Source of the DNA: an uncultured bacterium
Lineage (GTDB): Bacteria; Krumholzibacteriota; Krumholzibacteriia; LZORAL124-64-63
Reading direction: 5' to 3'
Assembly (NCBI GenBank): GCA_903912525.1
Contig: CAIWHK010000028.1
Location: forward strand, 1-64,000
Length of the DNA stretch: 64,000 nt
Of this stretch, positions 38,950 through 50,124 are shown piece by piece. The notes beneath the pieces are model-generated. The model worked only from the letters and a program-made list of their open reading frames with translations, was not told where the DNA came from and searched no databases. How positions within the stretch are numbered: the first letter of the stretch is position 1; the number at the start of each line of letters is the position of its first letter. Made by a program: the position numbers and the translations under genes.

Positions 38950-41592
38950 ATGCTGGAACCCAATCGCGATCCTCGTCCTTCCTCCTCGGTCCGGCGGCCT
39001 GTGCTGCTGGGCCTTTTCGCCGGCACGGCCGTCGGCGGCGGCCACCTGCTGGCGGCCGTTCCCAACGTCGAGGTGATGTCGCTGATCACGGCGATCGCGG
39101 GCATCGTCCTGGGGCCCGGCCTCGGCTTCGCCTGCGGCGCCCTGGCCGCCGGCATCTACTCCCTGAGCACGCCCATCGGCCTGCCGACGCCGCCGCTGCT
39201 GGCGGCCCAGATGATCGGGATGGGGTGCGCCGGGCTGCTCGGCCCGCTGGCAGCGGGATCCCGCGGCCGGGACCGGTTGCAGAGCCCGGCCCGGGCGATG
39301 GCACGCGCCGGCGCCGGCGGACTGGTGGTGACGGTGATCTTCGACCTGCTGACCAACCTGGCAACGCTGGCGACATTCGCCATGCCGATCCGCGTACTGC
39401 TGGTCGGCGCCATCCCGTTCTTTGCCATCCACGCCGGCTCCAACATCGTCATCTTCGCGGCGCTGCTGCCGGTGCTGGCGCGGCGCCTCGGGCCGCTGGC
39501 GCAACCGCGCATCGGCGGGCACCCGGGCTCGCTGCCGGCGGTCGCCTGCCTCGGCCTCGGGCTGGGACTCGGCGCGCTGGCGGCGGCGGTCCCTGCGCGC
39601 GCGCAGGAGCCCGCGTCGGCCACCGCGCCGGTCGACACCACGCAGGCCGTCGTTGCGGCTCCTGCCGATTCTGCGACCACCGCAGCGGCTCCCGTCGGCG
39701 CCACCACCGCCACCACCGCACCCGCCGCGACCGGTCCCCACGGCTGGCACCGCGCCCTGTGGAACCCATTCGATCCGACGTACCTGGCCTGGGCCGAGCG
39801 CCGGTCCCCGTGGCTGGCCACCAGCGACGGCGGCACAGCAGCGCAGGCGCGCCTGGTCGGCGAGGCCGGCACCACCGCCATGCCGCTTGTCGTGCGCGAC
39901 GGCGTGCCGCTGGGCACCGGGCACGTGCTGGCAGACGATGTGTGGCTCGTCGGCATCGAGGGCTGTGTGATCGCCGCGGGCGGTCTGGGCGCCGACGGTT
40001 GGGGCGGCACCGGCGGCCTGGTGACGTTGACGGCGCGCGACGACGAACCGGCGCGCGCGATCTCGTCGTACCGCGGCATCAGGGGCAAGCACGAGAGCTA
40101 CTTCCGGGGCGTGGATTTCCTGACGCCGCGCGCCGACTGGCGCGTCAGGTTCGATTTCGAGGAGTCACTCGACAACGAAGGCTACAACCACACGACGCTG
40201 GACGACGAATCCTTCGCGGACCGGCGCGCCGACCGTTTCACGGGACAGGGCAAGGTGCGCCAGAGCCGGACTCAGGTCTCGCGCGCGTTTCCCGACGGCA
40301 GTGAACTTTCGGTGGAAGTCGGCTCCGGGCGGCGCACGCGCGACGACCTGCCATCGCTCGGCGCGGGCAGCCTCGAGTCCTGGGATCGCTCGGCGGCGGT
40401 GCGCATGCGCTGGCTGCGGGGCGCGTGGGACCTGCGCCCGGTGCTGTTCTGGGTCGAGCGCGACGTGGCCTGGGCGCCACGGCCGGAGAGCCTGGGCGCC
40501 CCCCTCGACATGCGCTTGCTGGAAACCGGCCGCCAGGGCCTGCGGTTCGACGTGCGGCGCCGCACCGCGAGCGCCGACACCGCCGCGGCCGATTCGACGC
40601 TGGCCCACACCCGGGTGCGCCCCGTCGACGAGTCCGCGCCGTTGCTGAGCCTGACGGCACAGGGGTGGACGCTGCGGGACGACGGCACCACCGCCGCCTG
40701 GGCCGCGGGCGACACCTTTGCCGTCGCCGGCCGCGGCGACGAACTGCGGGGCGCTTTCGGCTGGGACGGCCGGTTGGCCGGTGCCCACGCCGTGGCGCAG
40801 GCCGGCGCGCTCTGGAGCCGTGCGCTGGGCGCCGGCCCCGACGCCGCCTTCAGCTTGTCCGAGGCTTCGGACGATCCCCGTTGGAAGCTGGGGTTGGAGT
40901 GGGGGGGGCGTGCCCCGCGCAGTGACGAGCTGTTGACACCCCTGCGCCAGGTCGTCGCCGGCGCGCCACGGGCCCTGTTGCCCAACGCCGACCTCGATCG
41001 CGAGCAAGTCCTTCGCGCCACGTTGGTTACGTCAACTCGCCTGGTCGGCGTGGACCTTGCCGTGGGGGCCAGTGGGCGCCGCCTCAGGCGCGGCATCGCC
41101 TGGCAGGCCGACGCGCTCGACGAGGTATCCGACCCGGCGACCGGGCGCTGGGCCAACGACCTGGACCTGACGGCCTGGCGGCTGGACGCCCGGTTGGCGC
41201 GCGCTGGCCGGTTCCTGGGCTGGGCCCGACTCTCGGCGGAGGGCGTGTGGCAGGGTTTCGACGTCACCAGCGGCCAGACAGCGCTCCCTCCCGGGCAGTG
41301 GCAGCGCCTGCGGGTGGACTGGGAGAACCACTTCTTCATGGAAGACGGGATCCTGCAGGTCTCCCTGCTGACGACGCGCCGGGCCGAGGCGGCCGACCCC
41401 TGGGATGTGACCGGGCAGTGGCAACTGCCCGCCCGGATCAACCACGACCTCCTGCTGGGCTTCCGGCTGACGGGGGCGCACCTGACGCTGGGTGTGCGCA
41501 ACCTGGCCGGGACGCGGCAGCAGCTGTCAGCGGGGGCCCTGAGCCCGGGCCGGGAAATGGACATGCGGCTGGAGTGGGGCTTCCACCAGTAG
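38950..41592 (+). CDS. ECF-type S-component fused to a TonB-receptor-like outer-membrane barrel
   Basis: The 880-residue protein starts at the ATG at 38950. Residues 1-190 are a six-helix membrane domain like ECF transporter S-components (PNVEVMSLITAIAGIVLGPG; SLSTPIGLPTPPLLAAQMIG), which bind vitamins or metals in the inner membrane. A hydrophobic segment (about 195-213) then ends in PARA-QE, a signal peptidase I site (A218/Q219). An Ala, Thr and Pro-rich linker follows, then a short plug-like motif (VVRDGVPLGTGHVLADDVWL; GGTGGLVTLTAR) and a long beta-barrel. The barrel ends in LTLGVRNLAGTRQQLSAGAL and a terminal EWGFHQ, as in TonB-dependent receptors. This joins inner- and outer-membrane uptake parts in one frame with no stop. 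The substrate is unknown. Confidence 0.75.
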   Translation: MLEPNRDPRPSSSVRRPVLLGLFAGTAVGGGHLLAAVPNVEVMSLITAIAGIVLGPGLGFACGALAAGIYSLSTPIGLPTPPLLAAQMIGMGCAGLLGPLAAGSRGRDRLQSPARAMARAGAGGLVVTVIFDLLTNLATLATFAMPIRVLLVGAIPFFAIHAGSNIVIFAALLPVLARRLGPLAQPRIGGHPGSLPAVACLGLGLGLGALAAAVPARAQEPASATAPVDTTQAVVAAPADSATTAAAPVGATTATTAPAATGPHGWHRALWNPFDPTYLAWAERRSPWLATSDGGTAAQARLVGEAGTTAMPLVVRDGVPLGTGHVLADDVWLVGIEGCVIAAGGLGADGWGGTGGLVTLTARDDEPARAISSYRGIRGKHESYFRGVDFLTPRADWRVRFDFEESLDNEGYNHTTLDDESFADRRADRFTGQGKVRQSRTQVSRAFPDGSELSVEVGSGRRTRDDLPSLGAGSLESWDRSAAVRMRWLRGAWDLRPVLFWVERDVAWAPRPESLGAPLDMRLLETGRQGLRFDVRRRTASADTAAADSTLAHTRVRPVDESAPLLSLTAQGWTLRDDGTTAAWAAGDTFAVAGRGDELRGAFGWDGRLAGAHAVAQAGALWSRALGAGPDAAFSLSEASDDPRWKLGLEWGGRAPRSDELLTPLRQVVAGAPRALLPNADLDREQVLRATLVTSTRLVGVDLAVGASGRRLRRGIAWQADALDEVSDPATGRWANDLDLTAWRLDARLARAGRFLGWARLSAEGVWQGFDVTSGQTALPPGQWQRLRVDWENHFFMEDGILQVSLLTTRRAEAADPWDVTGQWQLPARINHDLLLGFRLTGAHLTLGVRNLAGTRQQLSAGALSPGREMDMRLEWGFHQ

Positions 41593-42209
41593 CGTCGTCG
41601 CCGGTCCCAACCCCAAATCCAACCCAGCCAGCTCGCCGCCGCGCATCGCGGGCGCTCCTGGGCCCCCGCCAGGCCGTGGGGATCGTGCTGGCGCTGGCCC
41701 TGCTCCTGGCGGGCCGTGAGGTCCGTCGAAGGCTCCTGATCGGCCCTGAGGGCGCCTGGCGTGACGACCTGTGGCTGGACGAACTCGTTGAAACGTCACC
41801 GACTGCCGACCCGAACGAAGCCCCCACCGGCACCGCCGCCCCGGCCGGGGGAACCCCGGGAATGCCGGAATCGGTTGGGTCGACCCTGGTGCCGGCCCCG
41901 ATCGCCCAGATTGCTCCCACCCGGGCAGAATCCGGCCCGCCCCGCGCCCGCCGGGGCACCCGACCCGCCCTGGCGGCCCCCTTGCGCATCAACCGGTGCT
42001 CTGCAGACAGCCTGCAACTGCTGCCGGGCGTCGGCCCGGTCCTGGCGGCCCGGATCGACGAAGCGCGCCGGGGCGGCATCATTTTCCGGGCCCCGGCCGA
42101 CCTGCTCACCATCAAGGGCATCGGCCCGGCCGCCATGGCCCGGCTGGCCCCCCTGGTGATATTCGCCGATCAGGCCGGCGCCCCCGCCAACCGGCACAAT
42201 CCCCATTAA
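41574..42209 (+). CDS. ComEA-like helix-hairpin-helix protein
   Basis: The reading is taken from a GTG at 41574 that overlaps the end of the barrel gene (211 residues); a GTG at 41676 would shorten it. One membrane helix (residues ~36-50, AVGIVLALALLLAG) anchors a Pro, Ala and Thr-rich periplasmic stretch. It ends in a helix-hairpin-helix domain of the ComEA type (LRINRCSADSLQLLPGVGPV, then TIKGIGPAAMARL). ComEA binds DNA in the periplasm and pulls it in during transformation. Its place directly before the pilus locus, with dprA in the same window, supports a competence role. The initiation site is uncertain. Confidence 0.65.
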   Translation: MGLPPVASSPVPTPNPTQPARRRASRALLGPRQAVGIVLALALLLAGREVRRRLLIGPEGAWRDDLWLDELVETSPTADPNEAPTGTAAPAGGTPGMPESVGSTLVPAPIAQIAPTRAESGPPRARRGTRPALAAPLRINRCSADSLQLLPGVGPVLAARIDEARRGGIIFRAPADLLTIKGIGPAAMARLAPLVIFADQAGAPANRHNPH

Positions 42210-42344
42210 AGTCAAATGGTTCGCGACCGAATCAATTGCCGGTAGGGATGGCCTGGGCACCGGGCCCGCCGCTTGCAGACAAGCAAGGCGGCCGGGCTCC
42301 GGTTGCGCCGTCATGGATCCGACAGCGGAAGCGGGTATCGCGGG

Positions 42345-44042
<1,698 letters not shown>

Positions 44043-44074
44043 TGGCGACCAACGGCATCCAGGGAGGAAACATC

Positions 44075-45148
44075 GTGATCGGCATGAGAGAACTGCTCGA
44101 AGAGATGGTCGCCAGGAGCGCCAGCGACCTGCACATCACGGCGGGCCTTTCGCCGCAGTACCGGATCGATGGTTCCATCGTTCCGACGCAGTTCCCGGCC
44201 CTCGCCGGCGACGATACGCGGCGCCTGGCCTACAGCATCCTGAACGACGAGCAGAAGAAGCGGTTCGAGAACGAGCATGAGCTCGACTTCTCGTTCGGCG
44301 TGACCGGGCTCAGCCGTTTCCGCGCCAACGTCTTCCAGCAGCGCGGCGTCACCGCCATGGCGATCCGGCAGATCCCGTACCAGATCCACTCGTTCGAACA
44401 GCTGGGCCTGCCGCCCATCTGCCGGCAGCTCATCAATCGCACGCAGGGCCTGGTTCTGGTCACCGGTCCCACCGGCAGCGGCAAGTCGACCACGCTGGCG
44501 ACGATGGTCGACACCATCAACACGGTGCGCAAGGGCCACATCATCACGATCGAGGACCCGATCGAGTTCGTGCACCAGCACAAGGGCTGCGTGGTCAACC
44601 AGCGCGAGGTCAACAGCGACACGAACAGCTTTCCGGCCGCGCTGAAGTACGTGCTGCGCCAGGATCCCGACGTGATCCTGATCGGTGAAATGCGCGACCA
44701 CGAGACGGTCGCGGCAGCGCTGACCATCGCCGAGACGGGTCACCTGGTGCTGGCGACGCTGCACACCAACAGCACGTTCGAGACGATCAACCGCATCGTC
44801 GACGTCTTTCCGACCGGCCAGCAGAACCAGGTGCGCTCGCAGCTCGCGTTCTGCATGTCGGGCGTCATCACGCAGCAGCTGATTCCGCGCGCCAAGGGCG
44901 CCGGTCGCGTCATGACGATCGAGGTCATGGTCTGCACGCCGGCCATCAAGGCGCTGATCCGCGACAACAAGGTACACCAGATCTACGGCCTGATGCAGGC
45001 CGGCCAGAAGCACGGGATGCAGACGATGAACCAGTCGCTGCATCACGCTGTCGTCAATAAGTGGATTACGATGGACGAAGCGGTCAGCCGCAGCGGCGAC
45101 GCCGGGGAGCTGCTGCAGATGCTGGGTGAGCCGAGCACTACGCGCTAG
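44075..45148 (+). CDS. pilT: Type IV pilus retraction ATPase PilT
   Basis: The 357-residue protein is read from a GTG at 44075 because AGGGAGGAA lies 6 bases before it and the product then starts MIGMRELLEEMVARSASDLH, as PilT proteins do. An ATG at 44042 would add 11 residues. The Walker A box is GPTGSGKSTTL (131-141), followed by TIEDPIEFVHQHKGCVVNQR, VILIGEMRDHETVAAAL and TLHTNSTFETINRIVDVFP. No zinc cysteines are present, as expected. PilT powers pilus retraction, needed for twitching and usually for DNA uptake. Confidence 0.96.
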   Translation: MIGMRELLEEMVARSASDLHITAGLSPQYRIDGSIVPTQFPALAGDDTRRLAYSILNDEQKKRFENEHELDFSFGVTGLSRFRANVFQQRGVTAMAIRQIPYQIHSFEQLGLPPICRQLINRTQGLVLVTGPTGSGKSTTLATMVDTINTVRKGHIITIEDPIEFVHQHKGCVVNQREVNSDTNSFPAALKYVLRQDPDVILIGEMRDHETVAAALTIAETGHLVLATLHTNSTFETINRIVDVFPTGQQNQVRSQLAFCMSGVITQQLIPRAKGAGRVMTIEVMVCTPAIKALIRDNKVHQIYGLMQAGQKHGMQTMNQSLHHAVVNKWITMDEAVSRSGDAGELLQMLGEPSTTR

Positions 45149-45166
45149 GCGCGAAAGGGAGACACC

Positions 45167-46387
45167 GTGAGCTCGACGACTGTATTCCTGTGGACGGGCA
45201 AGACCAGCAAGGGCGAGGTCCTGACCGGCGAGTACGAGGCGCCCGACAAGGCCGCCGTGACCGACTACCTGCGCAAGCGGCGGATCGTCATCACGTCCGT
45301 CCGCAAGAAGGTCAAATCGCAGGGCCTGAACGCCATGATGCAGAAGAAGACGGTCAGCGTGAAGGACCTGTCGGTCTTCACGCGCCAGTTCGCCACCATG
45401 GTCAACGCCGGCCTGCCCCTGGTGCAGTGCCTGGACGTCCTGGGGCGCCAGCTGGACAAGCCGCACTTCAAGGAAGTGGTGCTGCAGGTGACGGCCGATG
45501 TCGAGGGCGGTTCGACCCTGGCCGAGGCGATGGCGAAGCACCCGAAGATCTTCTCGGACCTCTATTCGAACATGATCGCTGCCGGCGAGGCCGGCGGTAT
45601 CCTGGACACCATCCTGGGTCGCCTGGCGATCTTCCTGGAGAAGGCCGACGCCCTGCAGCGCAAGGTCAAGGGCGCGATGACCTACCCCGTCATCGTGCTG
45701 ACCGTCGCCGGCGGCGCCTGCATCTTCATGCTCATGTTCGTCATCCCCGTGTTCGCGAAGATGTTCTCGGACTTCGGCGGCACGCTGCCGGCGCCCACGC
45801 GCATCGTCATGAACCTGTCGAACTTCATCCGCCACTACTGGTGGGCCCTGGGCGGCGGCGCCGCGCTGCTGAGCTTCGCGTTCAAGCGCTACCGCGCCAC
45901 GTCCTCGGGCCGGCGCGTCACCGACCGGCTGGCCACGAAGATTCCCATCCTGGGCCCCGTCGTGCTGAAGTCGGCCATCGCGCGCTTCACGCGCACGCTC
46001 GGCACGCTGATCGGCTCGGGCGTGCCCATCCTGCAGGGCCTGGAGATCACGGCGCGCACCGCCGGCAACAAGATCATCCAGGAGGCCATCGAGGAGACAG
46101 CCAAGAGCATCAGCCAGGGCGAGACGATCGCCAAGCCGCTGCGTGAGAGCGGCGTGTTCCCGCCGATGGTCGTGCAGATGATCGGCATCGGCGAACAGAC
46201 CGGCGCCCTGGACGAGATGCTGTCGAAGATCGCCGACTTCTACGACGACGAGGTGGACGCTGCGGTTGACGCGTTGACCGCCGCCATCGAGCCGATCATG
46301 ATCGTGCTGATGGGTACGATGGTCGGCGGCATGCTCGTGGCGATGTACCTGCCCATGTTCAAGATGTCGAGCGTGGTGGGAGGCTGA
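45167..46387 (+). CDS. pilC: Type IV pilus inner-membrane platform protein PilC
   Basis: The 406-residue protein starts at a GTG preceded by AAAGGGAGA. It has two GspF-type cytoplasmic domains (residues ~65-185 and ~270-390) with the repeated pattern FTRQFATMVNAGLPLVQCLD and FTRTLGTLIGSGVPILQGLE. These are separated by membrane helices (YPVIVLTVAGGACIFMLMFV; MIVLMGTMVGGMLVAMYLPM). PilC is the inner-membrane platform acted on by PilB and PilT. It fits the pilB-T-C order and reads almost directly into pilS. Confidence 0.96.
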   Translation: MSSTTVFLWTGKTSKGEVLTGEYEAPDKAAVTDYLRKRRIVITSVRKKVKSQGLNAMMQKKTVSVKDLSVFTRQFATMVNAGLPLVQCLDVLGRQLDKPHFKEVVLQVTADVEGGSTLAEAMAKHPKIFSDLYSNMIAAGEAGGILDTILGRLAIFLEKADALQRKVKGAMTYPVIVLTVAGGACIFMLMFVIPVFAKMFSDFGGTLPAPTRIVMNLSNFIRHYWWALGGGAALLSFAFKRYRATSSGRRVTDRLATKIPILGPVVLKSAIARFTRTLGTLIGSGVPILQGLEITARTAGNKIIQEAIEETAKSISQGETIAKPLRESGVFPPMVVQMIGIGEQTGALDEMLSKIADFYDDEVDAAVDALTAAIEPIMIVLMGTMVGGMLVAMYLPMFKMSSVVGG

Positions 46388-46389
46388 CC

Positions 46390-48141
46390 TTGTCGGGCGA
46401 CGAACGCAGCACGCGGGCCGGGTCACCGGCTTCCGAGGGAGGCCGGGGCGACCCGGCTTCCCGTCTGTTGCGTTGGCGCGTGCTGATGACGGCCGTGCTG
46501 GCGGTCGTGACGGCGGTCGCCGGCCTGGTCGGGGTGGCCGAGGTCTGGCGGCCGGGCGTGCTGGCCTCGCTGGGCCTGTTGTGCACCTCGCTGGCGGTCA
46601 GCTGGGCCGCCTCGATGGCCGGTGTCCGGCAGCGCCCGCTACTCGTGATGCAGGTCGTCTCTGACACCATCGCGATCGGGCTGCTGGTGCAGTTCACGGG
46701 TGGCCCGTATTCGGCGCTGCCGCTGGCGTTCTGCGTGCCCATCATGTGCGCCGCCCTGTACCTGGACCGACGCTGGTCACTGGTGGTGGCGGGGGCCGCG
46801 GCCGTCCTGGTCGGGGGCGCGCATTTCGGCCTGGCGCTCGGCTGGCTGGCTTCGGGCGACCATCCTTCCCTGGACTACCTGTCGGGCTGGCCGGTGCTGA
46901 TCACCGCGCTGCACATGTCGCTGTTCGTCGTGGTGGGCATGGTCGCCGGGGACCTCGCGGCGAAGCTCGAACGGCGCCGGCGCGAGCAGGCCCGCAGCCA
47001 GCGGTTGGTCGAGCAGGCCCGCCGCGAGGTGCGCGATATCCTGGACTGCCTCCAGAGCGGCCTGCTGACCGTCGACACGCGCGGCACCGTCACGCGGGTC
47101 AATCCCTCGTGCTGTCGCATCCTGGGGTTGCTGGAAACGCAGCTGCTGGGCGCCCCGCTGCAGACGCTCGTCGACGAAGGCCTCGAGGCGCTGGCGGCGC
47201 TCGTGCTGCCTGTCGCCGCCGGCGGCACGGCGGTCATTCGTGGCGAGACCACACTGCGTCAGCAGGGTGTGCTGGTTCCGATCGGCCTGAATGTCAGCCA
47301 TGTGACCGGCGCGCGCGGCGAGGTGACGGGCGCGGTCGTCGTCTTCACCGACCTGACCCGCGAGAAGGAACTGACGGCACGGCGGCGCGAGACCGACCGC
47401 CTGGCCGCCGTCGGCGAACTGGCCGCCAGCATTGCGCACGAGATCCGCAACCCGCTTGCCTCGATCCGCGGTTCGGTCGAGATGCTCTCGGGCGAGCTCG
47501 AGCTGGAAGGCTATCAACGGCAGCTGTTCGACCTCGTGCTCAAGGAGAGCGCGCGGGTGAACTCGATCATCAGCGATTTCCTGGCCTATTCGCGCATGCG
47601 ACCGGTCTCGCGGCGACGCTTCGCCGCTTCATCGTTCAAGGACGAAACGCTGCTGCTGTTGCGGCAGCACGTGGCGGCTGCGCGCGGCGACGTGCGGGTG
47701 TCGGCGGACGTCACGCCGGCCGACCTCGAGCTGGTGGCCGACCCGGCGCAGCTGACGCAGCTGGCGCTCAACCTGGCGATCAACGCCTGCGAAGCGATGC
47801 GCTATCACGGCCGGCTGCGGCTGGCGATCCACCTGGTCGGCGGTGGCGAGACATTCGAGCTTGTCGTCACCGATGACGGCCCGGGCATCGAGGCCGACAT
47901 CCGGGACGATCTTTTCCAGCCCTTCAAGACCACGAAGGAAGGCGGCACAGGCCTGGGCCTGTCTGTGGTCGCGCGCATCGCGACCGCCCACGGCGGCACC
48001 GTGCGCGCCGAGGACGCCCCCGGCGGCGGCGCCATCTTCCGCGTCCGCTGGCCGCGGGTCGAGCTTGCCGCCGAGGAGACGCACGTACCCGAACCTGCTT
48101 CGGCCGAACCCGCCCGCGAGACCATCCTGGTCACCGTCTAG
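46390..48141 (+). CDS. pilS: Sensor histidine kinase PilS
   Basis: The 583-residue protein uses a TTG start with GGGAGG just upstream, 2 bases after the pilC stop. Six membrane helices (residues ~30-190) form the input domain. A PAS-like domain follows (about 215-330; ILDCLQSGLLTVDTRGTVTR), then the phosphoacceptor helix with H350 in IAHEIRNPLASIRGSVEML. The HATPase domain has N, G1 and G2 boxes (LNLAINACEAM; DDGPGI; GGTGLGLSVVARIA). PilS controls PilR and hence pilin transcription. The short gap to pilC argues for cotranscription, while pilR has its own upstream region. Confidence 0.93.
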   Translation: MSGDERSTRAGSPASEGGRGDPASRLLRWRVLMTAVLAVVTAVAGLVGVAEVWRPGVLASLGLLCTSLAVSWAASMAGVRQRPLLVMQVVSDTIAIGLLVQFTGGPYSALPLAFCVPIMCAALYLDRRWSLVVAGAAAVLVGGAHFGLALGWLASGDHPSLDYLSGWPVLITALHMSLFVVVGMVAGDLAAKLERRRREQARSQRLVEQARREVRDILDCLQSGLLTVDTRGTVTRVNPSCCRILGLLETQLLGAPLQTLVDEGLEALAALVLPVAAGGTAVIRGETTLRQQGVLVPIGLNVSHVTGARGEVTGAVVVFTDLTREKELTARRRETDRLAAVGELAASIAHEIRNPLASIRGSVEMLSGELELEGYQRQLFDLVLKESARVNSIISDFLAYSRMRPVSRRRFAASSFKDETLLLLRQHVAAARGDVRVSADVTPADLELVADPAQLTQLALNLAINACEAMRYHGRLRLAIHLVGGGETFELVVTDDGPGIEADIRDDLFQPFKTTKEGGTGLGLSVVARIATAHGGTVRAEDAPGGGAIFRVRWPRVELAAEETHVPEPASAEPARETILVTV

Positions 48142-48353
48142 CGGCTGCTCCTTTCCGCTCCCTGTCCAACCGCGCCCATTGGGACCGACCTGCATGCACC
48201 TTTTCGGACACGGGTCCGGGCAATCGGCCGGGAATAGTTCCTAAAGTGCAAAAAACATTGATTAGATCATAAAGAAAGGCGGATTGCGGTCGATATCGTC
48301 CACAACGCTGCATTTCGCCCGGCAGTCAGGATGCCACACCGAGGAGATACCCC

Positions 48354-49865
48354 ATGCCTTTGGGCAGAATCCTTGTCGTTGATGATGAAGACTCCATGTG
48401 CCAGTACCTGTCGATCCTCCTGCGCAAGGAAGGGTACACCGTGCGCACGGCCAACTCGGGAGCCCAGGCCCTCAAGGCGATCGAGGAGGAACCCGCAGAC
48501 CTGGTGATGACTGATATCCAAATGCCGAAGATGGACGGTATCCAGTTGCTGAAGGGCATCAAGGCGATGGATCCCACGACGCCCGTGGTGATCATGACGG
48601 CCTATGCCAGCGAGCAGTCGGCGATCGACGCCGTCAACCTCGGCGCCTTCAGCTACCTGCAGAAGCACTGCAAGAACGACGAGATCAAGATCGTCGTGCG
48701 CAACGCGCTCGCGCTGCGGCAGGCCAAGACCGAGGCGCAGGAACTGCGCCGCGAGCTGTCGAAGAAGAAGACCACGAAGTCGATCATCGGCCAGAGCCCG
48801 CGCATGCGTTCGGTCTTCAAGATGGTCGACAAGATCGCCTCGACGACGGCGACCATCCTCATCAACGGCGAGAGCGGCACGGGCAAGGAGCTCATCGCCC
48901 AGTCGATCCACCAGCGCTCGGACCGCGCCAACGAGACGTTTGTCGCCATCAACTGCGGCGCCATCCCCGAGACGCTGCTCGAGAGCCAGCTTTTCGGCCA
49001 TGTGAAGGGCTCGTTCACGGGAGCCGATCGCGACCACGACGGCTTCTGCCGCCAGGCAGAGAACGGCACGATCTTCCTCGACGAGATCGGCGAGACCCCG
49101 CACGCCATCCAGGTCAAGCTGCTGCGCATGCTGCAGGAACGCGAGATCTACCCGGTGGGCAGCAGCTGTCCGGTGAAGGTCAACGTGCGCGTCATCGCGG
49201 CGACCAACCGCGACCTCGAGGACGAGGTCGCCCGCGGCAACTTCCGCACCGACCTCTACTACCGGTTGAACGTGATCCCGCTGAACCTGCCCTCACTTCG
49301 TGACCGGGTCGACGATATCCCGCTGCTGGTCGACCACTTCCTGAAGCGCTGCTGCCCCGGCGAGTACGTCGGCCCTCTGCCGACGATCCTGGACGACGGC
49401 GCGCTGCGCGCCCTGCAGGCCTACGACTGGCCGGGCAACGTGCGCGAGCTGGAAAACGTCATCGAGCGGGCGAGCATCATCCGCGAGGGCACCCGCATCA
49501 CCATGCGCGACCTGCCGACCTTCGTGGCCGACGCGCAGGGCGGGCAGGCCGCGGGCGGCAACCTGGCCGTGGGCGGGCCGTGGACGCTCGAGGACCTGGA
49601 GAAGGCCCACATCCTGGCTGTCCTGGACGGCAGCGGCCGGGCCCGCAAGCAGACGGCGGACATTCTCGGAATCAATGCCTCGACGTTGTATCGAAAGCTA
49701 AAGAAGTACGGCGTCCAGGACGATGATGATGTGCAGGCGCTGGCCGACGACCTGGCCGGCACCGCCGGGGAGGAACTCCTCGCGGCGATCGATGCCCAGC
49801 TGCGCGAGCAGGACGGGTCGGTCGCGGCACCCGGTGTGCCCGAACTGGAAACAGTGGGTTCCTGA
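48354..49865 (+). CDS. pilR: Sigma-54-dependent response regulator PilR
   Basis: The 503-residue activator starts behind GAGGAGA. The receiver domain has the phosphoacceptor D54 (MTDIQMPKMDG). The AAA domain has Walker A GESGTGKE (172-179), the sigma-54 contact loop GSFTGA (219-224, where most relatives have GAFTGA), and FLDEIGETPHAIQVKLLRML. The C-terminal Fis-type helix-turn-helix is at about 405-445 (RKQTADILGINASTLYRKLK). It should activate sigma-54 promoters, and three good ones lie in this locus. The 212 bases before it are AT-rich around 48240-48280 and probably hold its own promoter, though no clean hexamer pair is seen. Confidence 0.95.
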   Translation: MPLGRILVVDDEDSMCQYLSILLRKEGYTVRTANSGAQALKAIEEEPADLVMTDIQMPKMDGIQLLKGIKAMDPTTPVVIMTAYASEQSAIDAVNLGAFSYLQKHCKNDEIKIVVRNALALRQAKTEAQELRRELSKKKTTKSIIGQSPRMRSVFKMVDKIASTTATILINGESGTGKELIAQSIHQRSDRANETFVAINCGAIPETLLESQLFGHVKGSFTGADRDHDGFCRQAENGTIFLDEIGETPHAIQVKLLRMLQEREIYPVGSSCPVKVNVRVIAATNRDLEDEVARGNFRTDLYYRLNVIPLNLPSLRDRVDDIPLLVDHFLKRCCPGEYVGPLPTILDDGALRALQAYDWPGNVRELENVIERASIIREGTRITMRDLPTFVADAQGGQAAGGNLAVGGPWTLEDLEKAHILAVLDGSGRARKQTADILGINASTLYRKLKKYGVQDDDDVQALADDLAGTAGEELLAAIDAQLREQDGSVAAPGVPELETVGS

Positions 49866-49938
49866 CCAGGGGACCGCGGGCAAAAAGGCACGGAGCTTCC
49901 GCCCGGCGGGGGCAAAGTGCAGGGTCGATGCACGGCGG

Positions 49939-49956
49939 GGATCGCGCGGGCGATCC
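49939..49956. promoter_or_regulatory. Inverted repeat upstream of the pilA sigma-54 promoter
   Basis: GGATCGC (49939-49945) and GCGATCC (49950-49956) are perfectly complementary with a 4-bp spacer. They lie about 60-80 bp before the -24/-12 element, where enhancer sites of sigma-54 activators usually sit. A PilR site is possible but unproven. Confidence 0.3.
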
Positions 49957-50018
49957 AAGGACAGGGATAAAACAGTCTGGGATTGGCAGTTACCAGAAAC
50001 GCAACGTTCGCCGCCGAG

Positions 50019-50034
50019 TGGCACGGCCGTTGCA
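50019..50034 (+). promoter_or_regulatory. Sigma-54 promoter of pilA
   Basis: TGGCACGGCCGTTGCA is an exact match to the -24/-12 consensus TGGCAC-N5-TTGCW, with GG and GC ten bases apart. Transcription would start about 50045, giving an 80-nt leader before pilA. PilR, encoded just upstream, is the expected activator. Confidence 0.88.
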
Positions 50035-50124
50035 ATGAGCAGGTGCCATTCGCAGCCACAGGAGCGCCGGCCTTGACCGGCGATCGCACGCGGGCCCCCG
50101 GGCCCCAGTCCAAGGAGACGGACA

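Noticed and set aside
42263-42282. GGGCAC ... CTTGCA before pilB as a sigma-54 site
   Set aside because: The GG to GC distance is far more than 10 bases, so it cannot be a -24/-12 element.
49868-49910. Imperfect hairpin after pilR as a terminator
   Set aside because: The stem has a bulge and no T-tract follows.
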